64,000 nucleotides of DNA from Kaistia adipata DSM 17808 (GCF_000423225.1 NZ_KE383991.1:754217-818216), one strand, 5' to 3'; counted from the stretch's first letter, positions 18,631-28,735 are shown. The notes: generated from the sequence alone by a model not told the origin. Made by a program: numbers and translations.

Positions 18631-19461
18631 TCAGTCGTCATGCGTGTCGTGATGGCTGGCGAGGCCGCGCTTCCAGTAGCCGGACGCCTTCACGCGCTTC
18701 TTCGACAGCCCCTTGTCGTCGACCAGGATACGGCGGAGCCGCTTCGCCGTGTCGGATTCGCAGGCGACCCAGGCGAAGCCTTCGCCAGCCTCGGGCGCGA
18801 AGGCCGCGACCGCCGCGTCGAGCAGCGTCCCCTCACCCGGCGCTGCCGCGCCGCGATGAAGCCAGGTGACGGTGCATCCGGCCCGTTCGGGCAGCGCGAT
18901 CTCGTCGGTCGGGGCCCCAACTTCCACGATCACGGCCACGCGCGCATCGGGGCGCAGTTCCTCCAGCCGGCGGGCGATCGCCGGCAGCGCCGTGTCGTCG
19001 CCGACCAGCAGGTACCAGTCGAAATCATCCGGCACGATCATCGATCCGCGCGGTCCGGCGATATGCAGCGTGCTGCCGACGGTGGCGTTGATCGCCCAGG
19101 CAGTGGCGGGGCCCGCCTCGTGCACGGCGAAATCGAGGTCGAGCTCGCCGGACGCGGCATCGTAGCGGCGGGGCGTGTAATCGCGCGCGATCGGTTTCTC
19201 CGCGCCTTCCGGAAAGTCGGGACCGTTCGGCCCGAAGGTCGGCAGCGAGGGAACGGTCTCGCCGGGCCGGGCGAAGAACAGCTTGACGTGATCATCATGG
19301 CCGCGGCTCTCGAAATCGACGAGATCGGGCCCGGTGAGCGTGACGCGGATCATCGAGGGCGATAACGGCTCGGTCCGCACCACCGTCAGGCGACGGATCC
19401 TGAGCGGGTAGCGGACGCGGTAGGTTTCGAACGGAACGGCGGGGGATTGAGTGTCGGACAT
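18631..19461 (-). CDS. Siderophore-interacting protein (ferric-siderophore reductase, SIP family)
   Basis: Flavin-dependent reductase that releases iron from siderophores in the cytoplasm, of the ViuB/YqjH type. The ATG at 19461 (MSDTQSPAVPF) has AGGAG seven bases upstream, giving 276 residues. The FAD-binding signature is RDYTPRRYD, the first domain starts with RLTVVRTEPLSPSMIRVTL, and the SIP-specific segment is LLVGDDTALPAIARRLEEL. The C-terminus WVACESDTAKRLRRIL, then GYWKRG and a His/Asp-rich tail (HHDTHDD), completes the fold. No Fur, RirA or Irr box was recognised upstream. It sits downstream of recN, with a 184-base gap that suggests its own promoter. Confidence 0.92.
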   Translation of the reverse strand: MSDTQSPAVPFETYRVRYPLRIRRLTVVRTEPLSPSMIRVTLTGPDLVDFESRGHDDHVKLFFARPGETVPSLPTFGPNGPDFPEGAEKPIARDYTPRRYDAASGELDLDFAVHEAGPATAWAINATVGSTLHIAGPRGSMIVPDDFDWYLLVGDDTALPAIARRLEELRPDARVAVIVEVGAPTDEIALPERAGCTVTWLHRGAAAPGEGTLLDAAVAAFAPEAGEGFAWVACESDTAKRLRRILVDDKGLSKKRVKASGYWKRGLASHHDTHDD

Positions 19462-19645
19462 ATCAACTCCTGAGGAGAGCAGTCCGACCGATGCAACGTC
19501 ATCAAGGCAACGCCGCGCAGGCCGAACCTGCTCGGGCAAGCTCGATCGGCGCGTTGTTTGACGTTAACGCCTACGTGCAGGCCTGTGGCGAGCCCGCAAA
19601 CCACGGCAGGAAAATGCCCCGCCACAGCCGGCAATGCAAGCCCGC

Positions 19646-21316
19646 TCAGGCCGTTCCGTGGATGAGCTGCTGGGCGGCGGCGCGCGCCTCGTCGGTGATG
19701 ACGCTGCCGGCGAGCATGCGGGCGATCTCCTCGCGCCGCTCCTCGCCGTCGAGCGGGGTCACGCCGGTCGCGACCCGATCCTCGCCCGCGACGCCGTCCT
19801 TGGCGATGCGCAGATGGCTGCCGGCGCGAGCCGCCACCTGCGGCGCATGGGTAACGGAGAGCACCTGCACCCGCTCGGCGAGGCGCGCCAGCCGACGACC
19901 GATCGCCTCGGCCACGGCGCCGCCGACGCCGGTGTCGATCTCGTCGAAGACGAGCGTCGGCGCCGAACCGCGGTCGGCGAGCGCCACCTTGATCGCCAGC
20001 AGGAAGCGCGAGAGTTCGCCGCCGGACGCGACCTTCATCATCGGCCCCGGCCGCGTGCCGGGGTTGGTGCGGACGAAGAAACTCACATTGTCGATGCCGT
20101 GCTCGCCCCGCTCCTCGGTATCGGTCTCGATCGAGACGATGAAGGCGGCGCGCTCCAGCTTCAGTGCCGGCAACTCCTCGGCGACCCGCGCCTCGAGCTC
20201 CTCGGCGACGATCCGACGACGGGCGGACAGCGCGGCGGCGAGCGCGTCATAGCGCCGGCGGGCCGCCTCGGAAGCGGCTTCCAGCGCGGCAAGCCGCTCC
20301 TCGCCGGAATCAAGCGCCGCGAGATCGGCCACCATCTTGTCGCGCAGCGCGGCGAGGTTTTCGACCGCGACGTCATGCTTGCGCGCGGCGCCGCGCAGCG
20401 CGAACAGGCGCTCCTCGGTGCGCTCCAGTTCCTTGGGGTCGAACTCGCTGTCACGCATCGAGCGCGTCAGGATCGACTCGGCCTCCTCCAGCGCGTTGAT
20501 GGCGCTGTCGATCGCCTCGACGACGCCGTCGAGCAGGCCGCCGGCCTGGTCGCGCTTGCGCTCCAGCCGCCGGGCGAGGCTGGCGAGATTCGGGATCGGC
20601 GAGGTATGGCCGGCAATGGTGTCATGCGCGTCGGAAAGGTCGCCGGCGACCTTTTCGGCCTGCATCATCGCGTGGCGACGCTGCGCCAGTTCCGTCTCCT
20701 CGCCGGGCTGCGGCGCGAGCTTGGAGAGCTCCTCGACGGAGGCGCGGAGATAGTCGCCCTCGCTGCGAGCGGACGCGATCCGGCGCCGCAAGGCTGCGAC
20801 CTCGCTCTCGGCCGCCCGCCAGGCGCGGAACGTCTCGGCGACGGCCCCCGCCTCGGCATCTAGCGCGCCGAAGGCGTCGAGCAGGCGGCGATGGATGGCG
20901 GAATCGATCAGCGCGCGGTCGTCATGCTGGCCATGGATCTCGACCAGCGTCGCGCCGACGTCGCGCAGCAGCGCGACGCTGACCGGCTGGTCGTTGACGA
21001 AGGCGCGCGTGCGCCCGTCGCCGGTTTGAACCCGGCGCAGGATGATGTCGCCGTCATGATCGATGGCGTTGTCGCCGAGGAGGCCACGCACCGGATGATC
21101 GCCGGAGACGTCGAAGACGGCGGTGACCTGGCCCTGGTTGGCGCCCTGGCGCACGAGCGCGCCGTCCCCTCGCCCGCCGAGGGCGAGCGAGAGCGCGTCG
21201 AGCAGGATCGACTTGCCCGCGCCGGTCTCGCCGGTCAGGACCGTGAGACCGCGCGCGAAATCAATTTCGAGCCGGTCGATCAGGACGATGTCGCGGATCG
21301 CGAGCGCGGCGAGCAT
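19646..21316 (-). CDS. recN: DNA repair protein RecN
   Basis: SMC-like ATPase that acts early in recombinational repair of double-strand breaks. It has 556 residues, the standard size. Walker A is GETGAGKSILLDALSLALGG (about residues 30-49), preceded by IDRLEIDFARGLTVLTG. A long coiled-coil arm rich in Ala/Glu/Arg fills the centre. The C-terminal part has the ABC signature SGGELSRFLLAIK, Walker B LVFDEIDTGVGG and a D-loop/switch LSVTHAPQVAARA. It lies 18 bases after bamD, so the two are co-transcribed in the usual lpxC-bamD-recN order. Confidence 0.97.
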   Translation of the reverse strand: MLAALAIRDIVLIDRLEIDFARGLTVLTGETGAGKSILLDALSLALGGRGDGALVRQGANQGQVTAVFDVSGDHPVRGLLGDNAIDHDGDIILRRVQTGDGRTRAFVNDQPVSVALLRDVGATLVEIHGQHDDRALIDSAIHRRLLDAFGALDAEAGAVAETFRAWRAAESEVAALRRRIASARSEGDYLRASVEELSKLAPQPGEETELAQRRHAMMQAEKVAGDLSDAHDTIAGHTSPIPNLASLARRLERKRDQAGGLLDGVVEAIDSAINALEEAESILTRSMRDSEFDPKELERTEERLFALRGAARKHDVAVENLAALRDKMVADLAALDSGEERLAALEAASEAARRRYDALAAALSARRRIVAEELEARVAEELPALKLERAAFIVSIETDTEERGEHGIDNVSFFVRTNPGTRPGPMMKVASGGELSRFLLAIKVALADRGSAPTLVFDEIDTGVGGAVAEAIGRRLARLAERVQVLSVTHAPQVAARAGSHLRIAKDGVAGEDRVATGVTPLDGEERREEIARMLAGSVITDEARAAAQQLIHGTA

Positions 21317-21334
21317 GGCGCGCCCTGCCCCCTG

Positions 21335-22207
21335 TTAGCCCGTAACGGAACGGAATGCGCGGCTGATCCAGGAGCCCTTGTTCTCCGAGGGCGACACGCC
21401 GCCCGTCTGGAGAAGCGAATAGGCGTCCTTGTACCACTTCGAATCCGGGAAGTTGTGACCGAGCACGGCCGCGGCGGTCTGCGCCTCGGGCACGATGCCC
21501 ATGGCGTAATAGGCCGCGGTCAGGCGGTACAGCGCTTCCTCGACGTGGCGCGTGTTGGCGTATTCGGTGACGACCAGCTTGAAGCGGTTGATCGCGGCCG
21601 GATATTCCTTGCGCTCGAGGTAGTAGCGGCCGACCTGCATCTCCTTGCCGGCGAGCTGGTCGCGCGCCACGACGATCGCCTTCTGCGCGTCGTCGACATA
21701 TTCGGAGGTCGGATACTTGTCGACGACCTCCTGCATGGCGGCGATCGCCTTGCGGGTGGCGTCCTGGTCGCGCGTCACCTCGGGGATCTGCTTGAAGTAG
21801 GCCTGACCGATGATGTACTGCGCGTAGCCGGCGTCCTGGCTCGACGGATAAAGCGAGATGTAACGCTTCGAGGCGTTCACGGCCTCGTCGAAATTGCCGA
21901 GACGGTAGTTGGTGAAGGCCTGCATGATGAGCGCCTTGCGGGCCCATTCCGTGTACGGATGCTGCTGATCGACCTTCTCGAACTGCTGCGCCGCCGACTT
22001 CAGCTTGCCGTTCTGCATCAACGCCAGGCCTTCATTGTACATCTGGCCGGCGGGAACGTCGGGCTCGTCGACCGTGTCGTCTTCCTTGGTCAGCGAGCAG
22101 CCGGCGACCGCGACGAGCGCGCAAAGCGCGACGGCACGCAGCGTGACGGCGCCGAACCGGCCAACATTGGCAAAGGTCGACGGGCGGATCGAGCTATATT
22201 CGTTCAT
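21335..22207 (-). CDS. bamD: Outer membrane protein assembly factor BamD
   Basis: Lipoprotein subunit of the BAM complex, which folds beta-barrel proteins into the outer membrane. Its 290 residues begin with a signal peptide and lipobox ([11 protein letters not shown]), the lipidated Cys being about residue 37. The rest is a run of TPR helices typical of BamD ([84 protein letters not shown]). The lipobox and the TPR order match ComL/BamD rather than CpoB/YbgF. It sits between lpxC and recN, as in most alphaproteobacteria. Confidence 0.95.
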   Translation of the reverse strand: MNEYSSIRPSTFANVGRFGAVTLRAVALCALVAVAGCSLTKEDDTVDEPDVPAGQMYNEGLALMQNGKLKSAAQQFEKVDQQHPYTEWARKALIMQAFTNYRLGNFDEAVNASKRYISLYPSSQDAGYAQYIIGQAYFKQIPEVTRDQDATRKAIAAMQEVVDKYPTSEYVDDAQKAIVVARDQLAGKEMQVGRYYLERKEYPAAINRFKLVVTEYANTRHVEEALYRLTAAYYAMGIVPEAQTAAAVLGHNFPDSKWYKDAYSLLQTGGVSPSENKGSWISRAFRSVTG

Positions 22208-22389
22208 TCACACATCGAACCGGCGTCAGCCGGCATCGCCTCTTTCGATGGGGCAAAGCGGTGCAGCCTCTCTAGCGGAAACAGCACGATGACGCCACAA
22301 GCCGTCGCAACGCATTGCCGCAATTTCGTGGCAGAGAAAGACGCGACCCCGGAAATATCCGAAATGTGCGGAATATGCCGCTTTCCGGA

Positions 22390-23340
22390 CTAGGACTTGT
22401 CCGGACCGAAGGCCGCCGCCGGCAGGCGGACCGGCATCTGGTCGTGCACGAGGTCGCGCTTCGCCGGCACGGGAGCCTCGACATAGGTCCAGGCATCCGA
22501 ATCAGCGAACAGCGTCTCGACGATCTTGGCGTTCATCCGGTGGCCACCGCGATAGGAGCGGTAGGTGCCGAGGATCGGCGCGCCGGCGAGCGCGAGGTCG
22601 CCGACGGCATCGAGCGTCTTGTGACGCACGAACTCGTCCGCGAAGCGCAGGCCTTCCGGGTTGATCACCTTGTCCTCGCCGAGCACGACGGTGTTGTCGA
22701 GCGACGAGCCGAGCGCGAGGCCGCGCGACCAGTAGAACTCGACGTCCTTCATGAAGCCGAAGGTGCGGGCCCGGGCGAGATCGCGACGGAAGACGTCGGC
22801 GTCGAGGTCGACGATGAAGGCCTGGCGGCCGATCAGCGGCGACGAGAAATCGATGTCGATCTCGAAGCGGCGGCCATTGTGCGGCAGCAGCTCGGCGAAG
22901 GCGCCGTTGTGCTCGATGCGGACCGGCTTCAGAACCTTGACGAAACGGCGCGGCGCGGCGAGCGCGACGATGCCGACCTGGTCGATCAGCTCGACGAAGG
23001 CGGCGGCGCTGCCGTCCATCATCGGCACTTCGGCGGCGTCGATCTCGACGACGACATTGTCGATGCCGAGGCCGTTGAAGGTCGCCATCAGATGCTCGAT
23101 CGTGGCGACGGAGACGCCGTCGAACGCGACGGTGGTGCAGGAATCGGTCGCGTGCAGGCGGTCGATCCGGGCATGGATCGGCTGCATGTCGCCGGAATCG
23201 ATGCGGTGGAATACGATGCCCGTTCCGGCCTCGGCCGGGTTCAGTGCCATCGCCACGGGCTTGCCGCTATGCACGCCGATACCCGAAACCACAACGCGAT
23301 CGCGCAAGGTGGTCTGGTGCGTGCCCTGTCGTTTAGCCAT
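22390..23340 (-). CDS. lpxC: UDP-3-O-acyl-N-acetylglucosamine deacetylase
   Basis: Zinc deacetylase that makes the committed step of lipid A synthesis in the cytoplasm. From the ATG at 23340 (MAKRQGTHQTTLRDRV) it has 316 residues, the family norm. Metal ligands are His83 (ATIEHLMA), His240 and Asp244 (FVRHKTLDAVGD), and the catalytic general acid is His267 (YRGGHRMN). PMMDGSAAAF and VEIDAAEVP are further landmarks. The upstream frame is open but has no family similarity. It follows ftsZ after a terminator hairpin and leads the lpxC-bamD-recN unit. Confidence 0.97.
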   Translation of the reverse strand: MAKRQGTHQTTLRDRVVVSGIGVHSGKPVAMALNPAEAGTGIVFHRIDSGDMQPIHARIDRLHATDSCTTVAFDGVSVATIEHLMATFNGLGIDNVVVEIDAAEVPMMDGSAAAFVELIDQVGIVALAAPRRFVKVLKPVRIEHNGAFAELLPHNGRRFEIDIDFSSPLIGRQAFIVDLDADVFRRDLARARTFGFMKDVEFYWSRGLALGSSLDNTVVLGEDKVINPEGLRFADEFVRHKTLDAVGDLALAGAPILGTYRSYRGGHRMNAKIVETLFADSDAWTYVEAPVPAKRDLVHDQMPVRLPAAAFGPDKS

Positions 23341-23559
23341 CAAATCGCCCCAAGAGAGCTTGTCAAAAAATCCGACTGCTCTGTGGTCCGTCCCTCTGCT
23401 GTTGCGATCGACCGATACCCCTGGGATCAGGACGCAGACCAACAGGGAATCATCAGATTCGTCAGCATGTTGTGATGGATAGATAGAGCCTCGACCAGCT
23501 GGTCAACAAATCACTCTTTCTAACCTTCTGTAACGCGGCAGGCCGCGCCCTCAACAAGA

Positions 23560-23591
23560 GAGGCCCGGCGCTGTTTCCAGGGCCGGGCCTC
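23560..23591 (-). terminator. Terminator after ftsZ
   Basis: GAGGCCCGGC (23560-23569) and GCCGGGCCTC (23582-23591) are exact complements with a 12-base loop, starting about 20 bases beyond the ftsZ stop. On the minus strand the stem is followed by TCTTGTTG. On the plus strand it is followed by GTTTTCTTTCT, but no plus-strand gene ends here. It should separate ftsZ from lpxC. Confidence 0.7.
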
Positions 23592-23610
23592 GTTTTCTTT
23601 CTATGCCGCC

Positions 23611-25374
23611 TCAGTTCGCCTGGCGACGGAGGAAGGCCGGGATCTCCAGCTGGTCATCCTCGTTGCGCGGCATCACGCGGCCATGCTGGTCCAGCTCGGC
23701 CTGGCGCGGGCGGTACATCGCGTCCTGCGACTGCTGCGGGGAACGCGGCTGCATCGGCTGCTGCGGGGCGCGCGGCGCGGCCTGCTGCGGCGGACGCTGC
23801 TGGGGCTGCTGGCCCTGCTGCGGCGCGCGCTGCTGCGGAGCCGGCTGCGGACGCTGGGCCTGCGGCGCCTCTTCCTCGCGACGGCCGAGACCGACGCTCG
23901 CCAGGCGGCGGAGCAGGCTCATCGGGCCGCGGTCTTCCTCGTGCTGCGGCTGCTGATCGGCACGCTGGGCCTGCATCTCGCGCTGGGCGACGACCGGGAA
24001 GTCCTCGACGCGCGGCATGCGGGCCGCGGCCGGGGCCTCGGCGGCCGGCGGGATGAAGGGCTGCGGCGCGGGGACATGCTCCTCGCGGACCGGCGCCGGC
24101 ACCATGCCGAACTCGTGGTCCAGCTCGGCCTCGTCGAAGGAAACCGGCGGCGGCGCCAGCGGGGCGATGGTGACGCCCGGGTCACGCATGACCGGCTGGG
24201 CCGGAGCGTGCTGGACCGGAGCGGCCTGCTGCGGCGCGGCCGGACGGAAGGCCGGCGCGGACGGCTGGACCGGGGCGCGGGCCTCGGTCTGCACGTTGGT
24301 CGGACGCGGAGCCTGCGGCGCCTGCGGGGCGGCAGCCTGGGCGGCGGCCTTCATGCGGGCAGCCATTTCCTGCGTGCGCAGGTCGGCCGGCGCAACTTCG
24401 TCCTTGGCGTCCGACTCGATGCCCGTGGCGACGACCGACACGCGGATGACGCCCTCGAGGCTCTCCTCGAAGGTGGCGCCGAGGATGATGTTGGCGTCGG
24501 GATCGACTTCCTCGCGGATGCGGGTCGCGGCTTCGTCGACTTCGAACAGCGTCAGGTCACGGCCGCCGGTGATCGAGATCAGCAGGCCGCGGGCGCCGTG
24601 CATCGAGGTCTCGTCGAGCAGCGGATTGGCGATCGCCGCCTCGGCGGCCATGATCGCGCGGCGCTCGCCGGAGGCCTCGCCAGTGCCCATCATCGCCTTG
24701 CCCATCTCGCGCATCACCGAACGGACGTCGGCGAAGTCGAGGTTGATCAGGCCTTCCTTGACCATCAGGTCGGTGATGCAGGCAACGCCCGAATAGAGCA
24801 CCTGGTCGGCCATCGCGAAGGCGTCGGCGAAGGTGGTCTTGTCGTTGGCGATCCGGAACAGGTTCTGGTTCGGGATCACGATGAGCGTGTCGACGCTCTC
24901 CTGGAGTTCCTTTATGCCGGCTTCGGCAACGCGCATCCGGCGGGCACCTTCGAATTGGAAGGGCTTGGTCACCACACCGACGGTCAGTATACCGTGCGAG
25001 CGGGCCGTGCGGGCGATGACCGGCGCGGCGCCGGTGCCGGTGCCGCCGCCCATGCCGGCGGTGACGAACACCATGTGCGAGCCGGCGAGATGATCATTGA
25101 TCTCGTCGATGACTTCTTCGGCGGCCGCGCGGCCGACATCCGGCATCGAGCCGGCGCCGAGACCCTCGGTGACCGCCACGCCCATCTGGATCAGGCGCTC
25201 GGCGCGAGCCGACATCAGCGCCTGGCTGTCCGTGTTGGCGCACACGAACTCGACGCCCTCCAGACCCGAGCGGATCATGTTGTTGACGGCGTTGCCACCC
25301 GCGCCGCCGACGCCAAAGACCGTGATCTTGGGCTTCAGCTCAGTGATATCCGGCATCTTCAGGTTGATCGTCAT
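23611..25374 (-). CDS. ftsZ: Cell division protein FtsZ
   Basis: Tubulin-like GTPase that forms the cytokinetic ring. The ATG at 25374 ([10 protein letters not shown]) is preceded by GAGG; 587 residues. The GTP-binding signature GGGTGTG is at 109-115, with [16 protein letters not shown] near residues 19-33 and the T7 loop in [11 protein letters not shown]. The tubulin-like domain ends near residue 325. It is followed by a very long Pro/Gln/Ala-rich linker of about 240 residues, and then the conserved C-terminal peptide [10 protein letters not shown], which binds FtsA and other partners. Such long linkers are typical of alphaproteobacteria. It follows ftsA by 98 bases, so it may have extra promoter input of its own. 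Confidence 0.98.
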   Translation of the reverse strand: MTINLKMPDITELKPKITVFGVGGAGGNAVNNMIRSGLEGVEFVCANTDSQALMSARAERLIQMGVAVTEGLGAGSMPDVGRAAAEEVIDEINDHLAGSHMVFVTAGMGGGTGTGAAPVIARTARSHGILTVGVVTKPFQFEGARRMRVAEAGIKELQESVDTLIVIPNQNLFRIANDKTTFADAFAMADQVLYSGVACITDLMVKEGLINLDFADVRSVMREMGKAMMGTGEASGERRAIMAAEAAIANPLLDETSMHGARGLLISITGGRDLTLFEVDEAATRIREEVDPDANIILGATFEESLEGVIRVSVVATGIESDAKDEVAPADLRTQEMAARMKAAAQAAAPQAPQAPRPTNVQTEARAPVQPSAPAFRPAAPQQAAPVQHAPAQPVMRDPGVTIAPLAPPPVSFDEAELDHEFGMVPAPVREEHVPAPQPFIPPAAEAPAAARMPRVEDFPVVAQREMQAQRADQQPQHEEDRGPMSLLRRLASVGLGRREEEAPQAQRPQPAPQQRAPQQGQQPQQRPPQQAAPRAPQQPMQPRSPQQSQDAMYRPRQAELDQHGRVMPRNEDDQLEIPAFLRRQAN

Positions 25375-25472
25375 GGTGACCTCGTCGTCTTGACCCCTAA
25401 GCCGGTGGCGTTCCCCGACCATATTTCCATCAAATCGGTACGACCCGCCGCGGCCGTCCCGTCCTGCTGAAC

Positions 25473-26795
25473 TCAGAAACTCTCTCTGAACCAGTGACCG
25501 AAGCGGGCGAGATAGCCCCCCGTCCCGGTCATGGCCAATCGATGCCCACGCATCGCGGATACCTGCTCGATCTGCGCGACCTGCGGATAGATCAGGAGAC
25601 CCACCGCGGCCGAGAAGGCCGGCCCGCGTGCCGCCTCCGGCAGACCCGTCACGCCGAGCGGACGGCCGAGCCGGACATTGCGGGCGAGAATGCGCCGCGC
25701 CGCCTCGGTAATGCCGGTCAGCTGGCTGGCGCCGCCCGTCAACACGATGCGCCGGCCGACCATGGTCTGGAATCCGGAGGCATTGAGCCGGTCACGGACC
25801 AGTTCCAGGATTTCTTCGATGCGCGCGCGGATGATGCGCGTCAGCGCCGAGCGCGGAATCTGGTTCGGCAGGTCGCGGTCGTCGTCGCCGATCGGCGGCA
25901 CCGAGAGGATGTCGCGGTCGTCGGAGACGCTCGGCAGCGCGCTGCCATGCATGGTCTTCAGCCGCTCCGCGTCCTCGATCCGGGTCGAGAGGCCGCGGGC
26001 GATGTCGGTGGTGACGTGCTGGCCGCCGATGGCGATCGCGTCGGCATGGACGAACTGGCCGTCCATGAAAACCGAGATGGTGGTGGTGCCGCCGCCGAGA
26101 TCGACGCAGGCAACGCCGAGTTCCGTCTCGTCGTCGACGAGCGCCGACAGGCCCGAGGCGTAGGGCGTCGCCACCATCGCCTCGACGGAGAGGTGGCATC
26201 GGCCGATCGCCAGCTCGAGATTGCGCAGCGGGGCGCTCTCGCCGGTGACGACATGCATGTCGACGCCGAGACGCTCGCCCAGCATGCCGCGCGGATCGCG
26301 GATGCCGCCATTGCCATCGATGGCATAGCCGATCGGCAGCGAGTGGATGACCGAGCGATCCTCGGTGATCGAATGCTCGCGGCCGGCCGAGAGCACGCGC
26401 TTGATATCGGCCTCGACGACCTCGTGGCCGGCAAGCGCGACGCTGGCCGAGAAGGCCTCGCTGGCGAGACGGCCGCAGGACACGTTGACGATCAGCGATT
26501 CGACCGTGCAGCCCGCCATCCGCTCCGCCGCGTCGACCGCCATGCGGATCGCCTGCTCGGCCTTGTCGAGATCGACGACGACGCCGGACTTGATGCCGCG
26601 CGAACGCTGGTGGCCGATGCCGAGAACTTCGACCGCATGGGTACGGCCGGGCAATACGTCGCCGACCTCGCGCGGCTTCAGCCGGGCGATCAGACAGCAG
26701 ATCTTCGAGGATCCGATGTCGAGGATGGAGACGACAGTGCTCTTCTTGGTCGGAAGCGGACGCATGCGGCTATCGGAGGATACAAACAGGGACAT
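25473..26795 (-). CDS. ftsA: Cell division protein FtsA
   Basis: Actin-like ATPase that tethers FtsZ to the membrane. Its 440 residues show [16 protein letters not shown] (phosphate 1), the 1C domain inserted at about residues 90-170, phosphate 2 [15 protein letters not shown], and adenosine motif [13 protein letters not shown]. The C-terminal amphipathic helix ([13 protein letters not shown]) is the membrane-targeting sequence. Its ATG shares one base with the ftsQ stop (TGATG), so the two are translationally coupled. Confidence 0.97.
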   Translation of the reverse strand: MSLFVSSDSRMRPLPTKKSTVVSILDIGSSKICCLIARLKPREVGDVLPGRTHAVEVLGIGHQRSRGIKSGVVVDLDKAEQAIRMAVDAAERMAGCTVESLIVNVSCGRLASEAFSASVALAGHEVVEADIKRVLSAGREHSITEDRSVIHSLPIGYAIDGNGGIRDPRGMLGERLGVDMHVVTGESAPLRNLELAIGRCHLSVEAMVATPYASGLSALVDDETELGVACVDLGGGTTTISVFMDGQFVHADAIAIGGQHVTTDIARGLSTRIEDAERLKTMHGSALPSVSDDRDILSVPPIGDDDRDLPNQIPRSALTRIIRARIEEILELVRDRLNASGFQTMVGRRIVLTGGASQLTGITEAARRILARNVRLGRPLGVTGLPEAARGPAFSAAVGLLIYPQVAQIEQVSAMRGHRLAMTGTGGYLARFGHWFRESF

Positions 26796-27706
26796 CAGGT
26801 GCTCGCCCCCCTGCGCTTGGCGAGCTTCTCGCGTTCCTTGATCTCGGCGGTGCGGCGCGCGGCCGCTTCCGGCGTCAGGCGGACGAACATCCGCGAGCCG
26901 AGGCGCAGGTCGACGCTGGCGATATCCTTGGAGAGGAATCCGTCGCGCGCATCGAGCGCCGCGATCAGGGCCAGAGCCTGCTCCGGCTGCTCCTGCGGCA
27001 GCATCAGGGTGACGCCATTGTCGAGGACGAGGTTCCAGCGGCGCTCCGAGATCAGGACGGCGGCGCGCAGGCGGTCGCGGATCGACGCCGACGTCTCGGC
27101 CAGCTCCAGCGCCTCGCCGGCACGCTTGTCGGCGCCCTGCCCGACCACGCGGATCAGGTCATAGTGGCCGTCGGCGGTATCGCTGATGACGCGGCCGGTC
27201 TCGTCGATGACCGAGAGGGTCTGGTCGCGCTGCCACAGGACGAAGGGCTTGCGCTCGTCGATCATGATCTTGAGCGTGCCGGGATAGACCTTGCGCAGGG
27301 TCGCGTTCTCGACCCAGGGCAGCGTCTCGACCCGCTCGCGCGCGGCGGCGAGATCGAAGAAGGCCAGCGATGCCTCGGGCTTGAGCTCGAGCCGGTTCAG
27401 CACGGCGATCTCGGAGGTCTCGGTCTGGCCGGTGATGCGCACGGATTCGATCGCGAGGCCCGAGGTCGAGCTGACCCAGGTCAGCGTCTCGTCGACGCGA
27501 TCGGCCGAGATCACGCCTGCGATGCCGGTCGCGGCGAAGAGGAGCGCGGTGCCCTTGAGGCCGGCGTGGCGGGGAACCCGCCACTGGGCCCGCGAGAGGG
27601 CGCGGATCCGCCGGTGCAGCCAAAGCGGCAGCTTCGGCCACGAGGCCGCTTCCGCCGCAGGCGCTTCCTTCGTTTCCCTGGTCGATCTCGGGCTTACCTG
27701 CCGCAA
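26795..27706 (-). CDS. ftsQ: Cell division protein FtsQ
   Basis: Bitopic membrane protein linking early and late divisome proteins. The best start is TTG at 27706 (reading [10 protein letters not shown]), because GGAGGA lies six bases upstream, inside the end of ddl; no ATG is better placed. This gives 303 residues. The order is a basic cytoplasmic tail, a single membrane helix at about 48-68 ([17 protein letters not shown]), a POTRA domain from about residue 83 ([20 protein letters not shown]) and a beta domain ([20 protein letters not shown]). The C-terminus is charged. It overlaps ddl by 13 bases and ftsA by one. Confidence 0.93.
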   Translation of the reverse strand: MRQVSPRSTRETKEAPAAEAASWPKLPLWLHRRIRALSRAQWRVPRHAGLKGTALLFAATGIAGVISADRVDETLTWVSSTSGLAIESVRITGQTETSEIAVLNRLELKPEASLAFFDLAAARERVETLPWVENATLRKVYPGTLKIMIDERKPFVLWQRDQTLSVIDETGRVISDTADGHYDLIRVVGQGADKRAGEALELAETSASIRDRLRAAVLISERRWNLVLDNGVTLMLPQEQPEQALALIAALDARDGFLSKDIASVDLRLGSRMFVRLTPEAAARRTAEIKEREKLAKRRGAST

Positions 27707-28617
27707 GATGCGTCCTCCACCATCCAACTGACCAACGCCGGGAAGTCGATCCCGGCATATCGCGCCATGTCCGGGACCAGCGACGTCGCCGTCATGCCCG
27801 GTTGCGTGTTCACTTCGAGACAGACGAGTTCGCCCGTCCCGCCCGGACGATCGTCGTATCGGAAGTCCGCCCGGCTGATGCCGCGACACCCGAGAGCCCG
27901 ATGCGCCCGTACCGCTAGATTCTGTATACTTTGGTAAATATTTGGTGAAAGCGGCGCCGGAATAACGTGGCGGGCACCATGGTCCGAATATTTGGAATCA
28001 TAGTCGTACCAGCCACCATCGGCCATCACGAGCTCAATGATATCAAAGGCTTCGTCGCCCCTGACCCCGCAGGTGAGCTCCCGCCCACCGACGTAGCGCT
28101 CGACCATGACGGTCTCGCCATAGCCCCAGTCATCCGCAAATAATTGCTGAGGCGGGTTAATTGCGTCCTCGCGGACGATCAGCACGCCGAAGCTCGACCC
28201 TTCCGCGACCGGCTTGACCACGTAGGGCGGCTTCATCGGATGGGCGCGGGCGACCTCGAGGCGGTGCATCAGGAGCGATTCCGCGACCGGGATGCCGGCC
28301 GCCTTCATCACGTCCTTGGCGCGCGCCTTGTTCATGGCAAGCGCCGAGGCGAGCACGCCGGAATGGGTATAGGGGATGCCCAGGATCTCGAGCACGCCCT
28401 GGATGGCGCCGTCCTCGCCATAGGGGCCGTGCAGGGCGTTGAAGGCGACGTCGGGCTTCAGCTTCGCCAGAACCTCGGCGATGTCGCGCTGCACGTCGAC
28501 GCGCGTGACCCGGTAGCCGGCCTGCTCCAGAGCGTCGGCGCAACCCTTGCCCGAGTTGAGCGACACGGGTCGCTCGCTGGACCACCCGCCCATCAGGACG
28601 GCGACATGCTTCGCCAA
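27694..28617 (-). CDS. ddl: D-alanine--D-alanine ligase
   Basis: ATP-grasp ligase that makes D-Ala-D-Ala for peptidoglycan. The start is TTG at 28617 ([16 protein letters not shown]): GGAAGGAA lies six bases upstream, and the nearby ATG at 28623 is out of frame. 307 residues. Landmarks are [33 protein letters not shown], the ATP-grasp [14 protein letters not shown] and the metal-binding [15 protein letters not shown]. The stretch 27910-28160 uses AT-rich codons (AAT ATT TAC CAA AGT ATA) unlike the rest of the gene. It starts a new unit after a terminator behind murC; murB is not present upstream. Confidence 0.96.
   Translation of the reverse strand: MAKHVAVLMGGWSSERPVSLNSGKGCADALEQAGYRVTRVDVQRDIAEVLAKLKPDVAFNALHGPYGEDGAIQGVLEILGIPYTHSGVLASALAMNKARAKDVMKAAGIPVAESLLMHRLEVARAHPMKPPYVVKPVAEGSSFGVLIVREDAINPPQQLFADDWGYGETVMVERYVGGRELTCGVRGDEAFDIIELVMADGGWYDYDSKYSDHGARHVIPAPLSPNIYQSIQNLAVRAHRALGCRGISRADFRYDDRPGGTGELVCLEVNTQPGMTATSLVPDMARYAGIDFPALVSWMVEDASCGR
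27923..27950 (-). promoter_or_regulatory. Candidate internal promoter for ftsQAZ inside ddl
   Basis: Read on the minus strand, TTTCAC and TATACA are 16 bases apart within an AT-rich patch of the ddl coding region, about 220 bases before ftsQ. A GANTC site (27918-27922), the target of the cell-cycle methylase CcrM in alphaproteobacteria, lies just downstream. Only the sequence match supports this. Confidence 0.35.
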
Positions 28618-28627
28618 AACGCATTCC

Positions 28628-28649
28628 TTCCAACCGAATCGGATTGGAA
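28628..28649 (-). promoter_or_regulatory. Leader hairpin touching the ddl ribosome-binding site
   Basis: On the mRNA strand TTCCAATCCG and CGGTTGGAA form a near-palindrome with a three-base loop. Its 3' arm ends in GGAA, the first half of the GGAAGGAA Shine-Dalgarno sequence of ddl. Folding would partly hide that site, which could tune ddl translation. Confidence 0.35.
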
Positions 28650-28650
28650 C

Positions 28651-28684
28651 GGAATATCTCCGAAAATTGGTAAAGAAGCGTTAA
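28651..28684 (-). promoter_or_regulatory. Candidate CtrA-regulated promoter upstream of ddl
   Basis: On the minus strand TTAA-N7-TTAC (28670-28684) matches the CtrA consensus TTAA-N7-TTAA at seven of eight positions. Its spacer contains GCTTCT, which lies 17 bases from TATTCC (28651-28656), so the box would overlap the -35 as in CtrA-activated promoters. A GAATC methylation site is close by (28636-28640). Confidence 0.4.
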
Positions 28685-28705
28685 CCAAACCCGATCACGA
28701 ACGAG

Positions 28706-28735
28706 AAAAAGGCGGCCGTTTCCGGCCGCCTTTCC
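28706..28735 (-). terminator. Rho-independent terminator after murC
   Basis: AAAGGCGGCCG (28708-28718) and CGGCCGCCTTT (28723-28733) are exact complements with a four-base TTTC loop. On the minus strand the stem is followed by TTTTTCTCG, a proper U-tract. It lies about 35 bases after the murC stop and closes the mraZ-murC unit. Confidence 0.85.
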
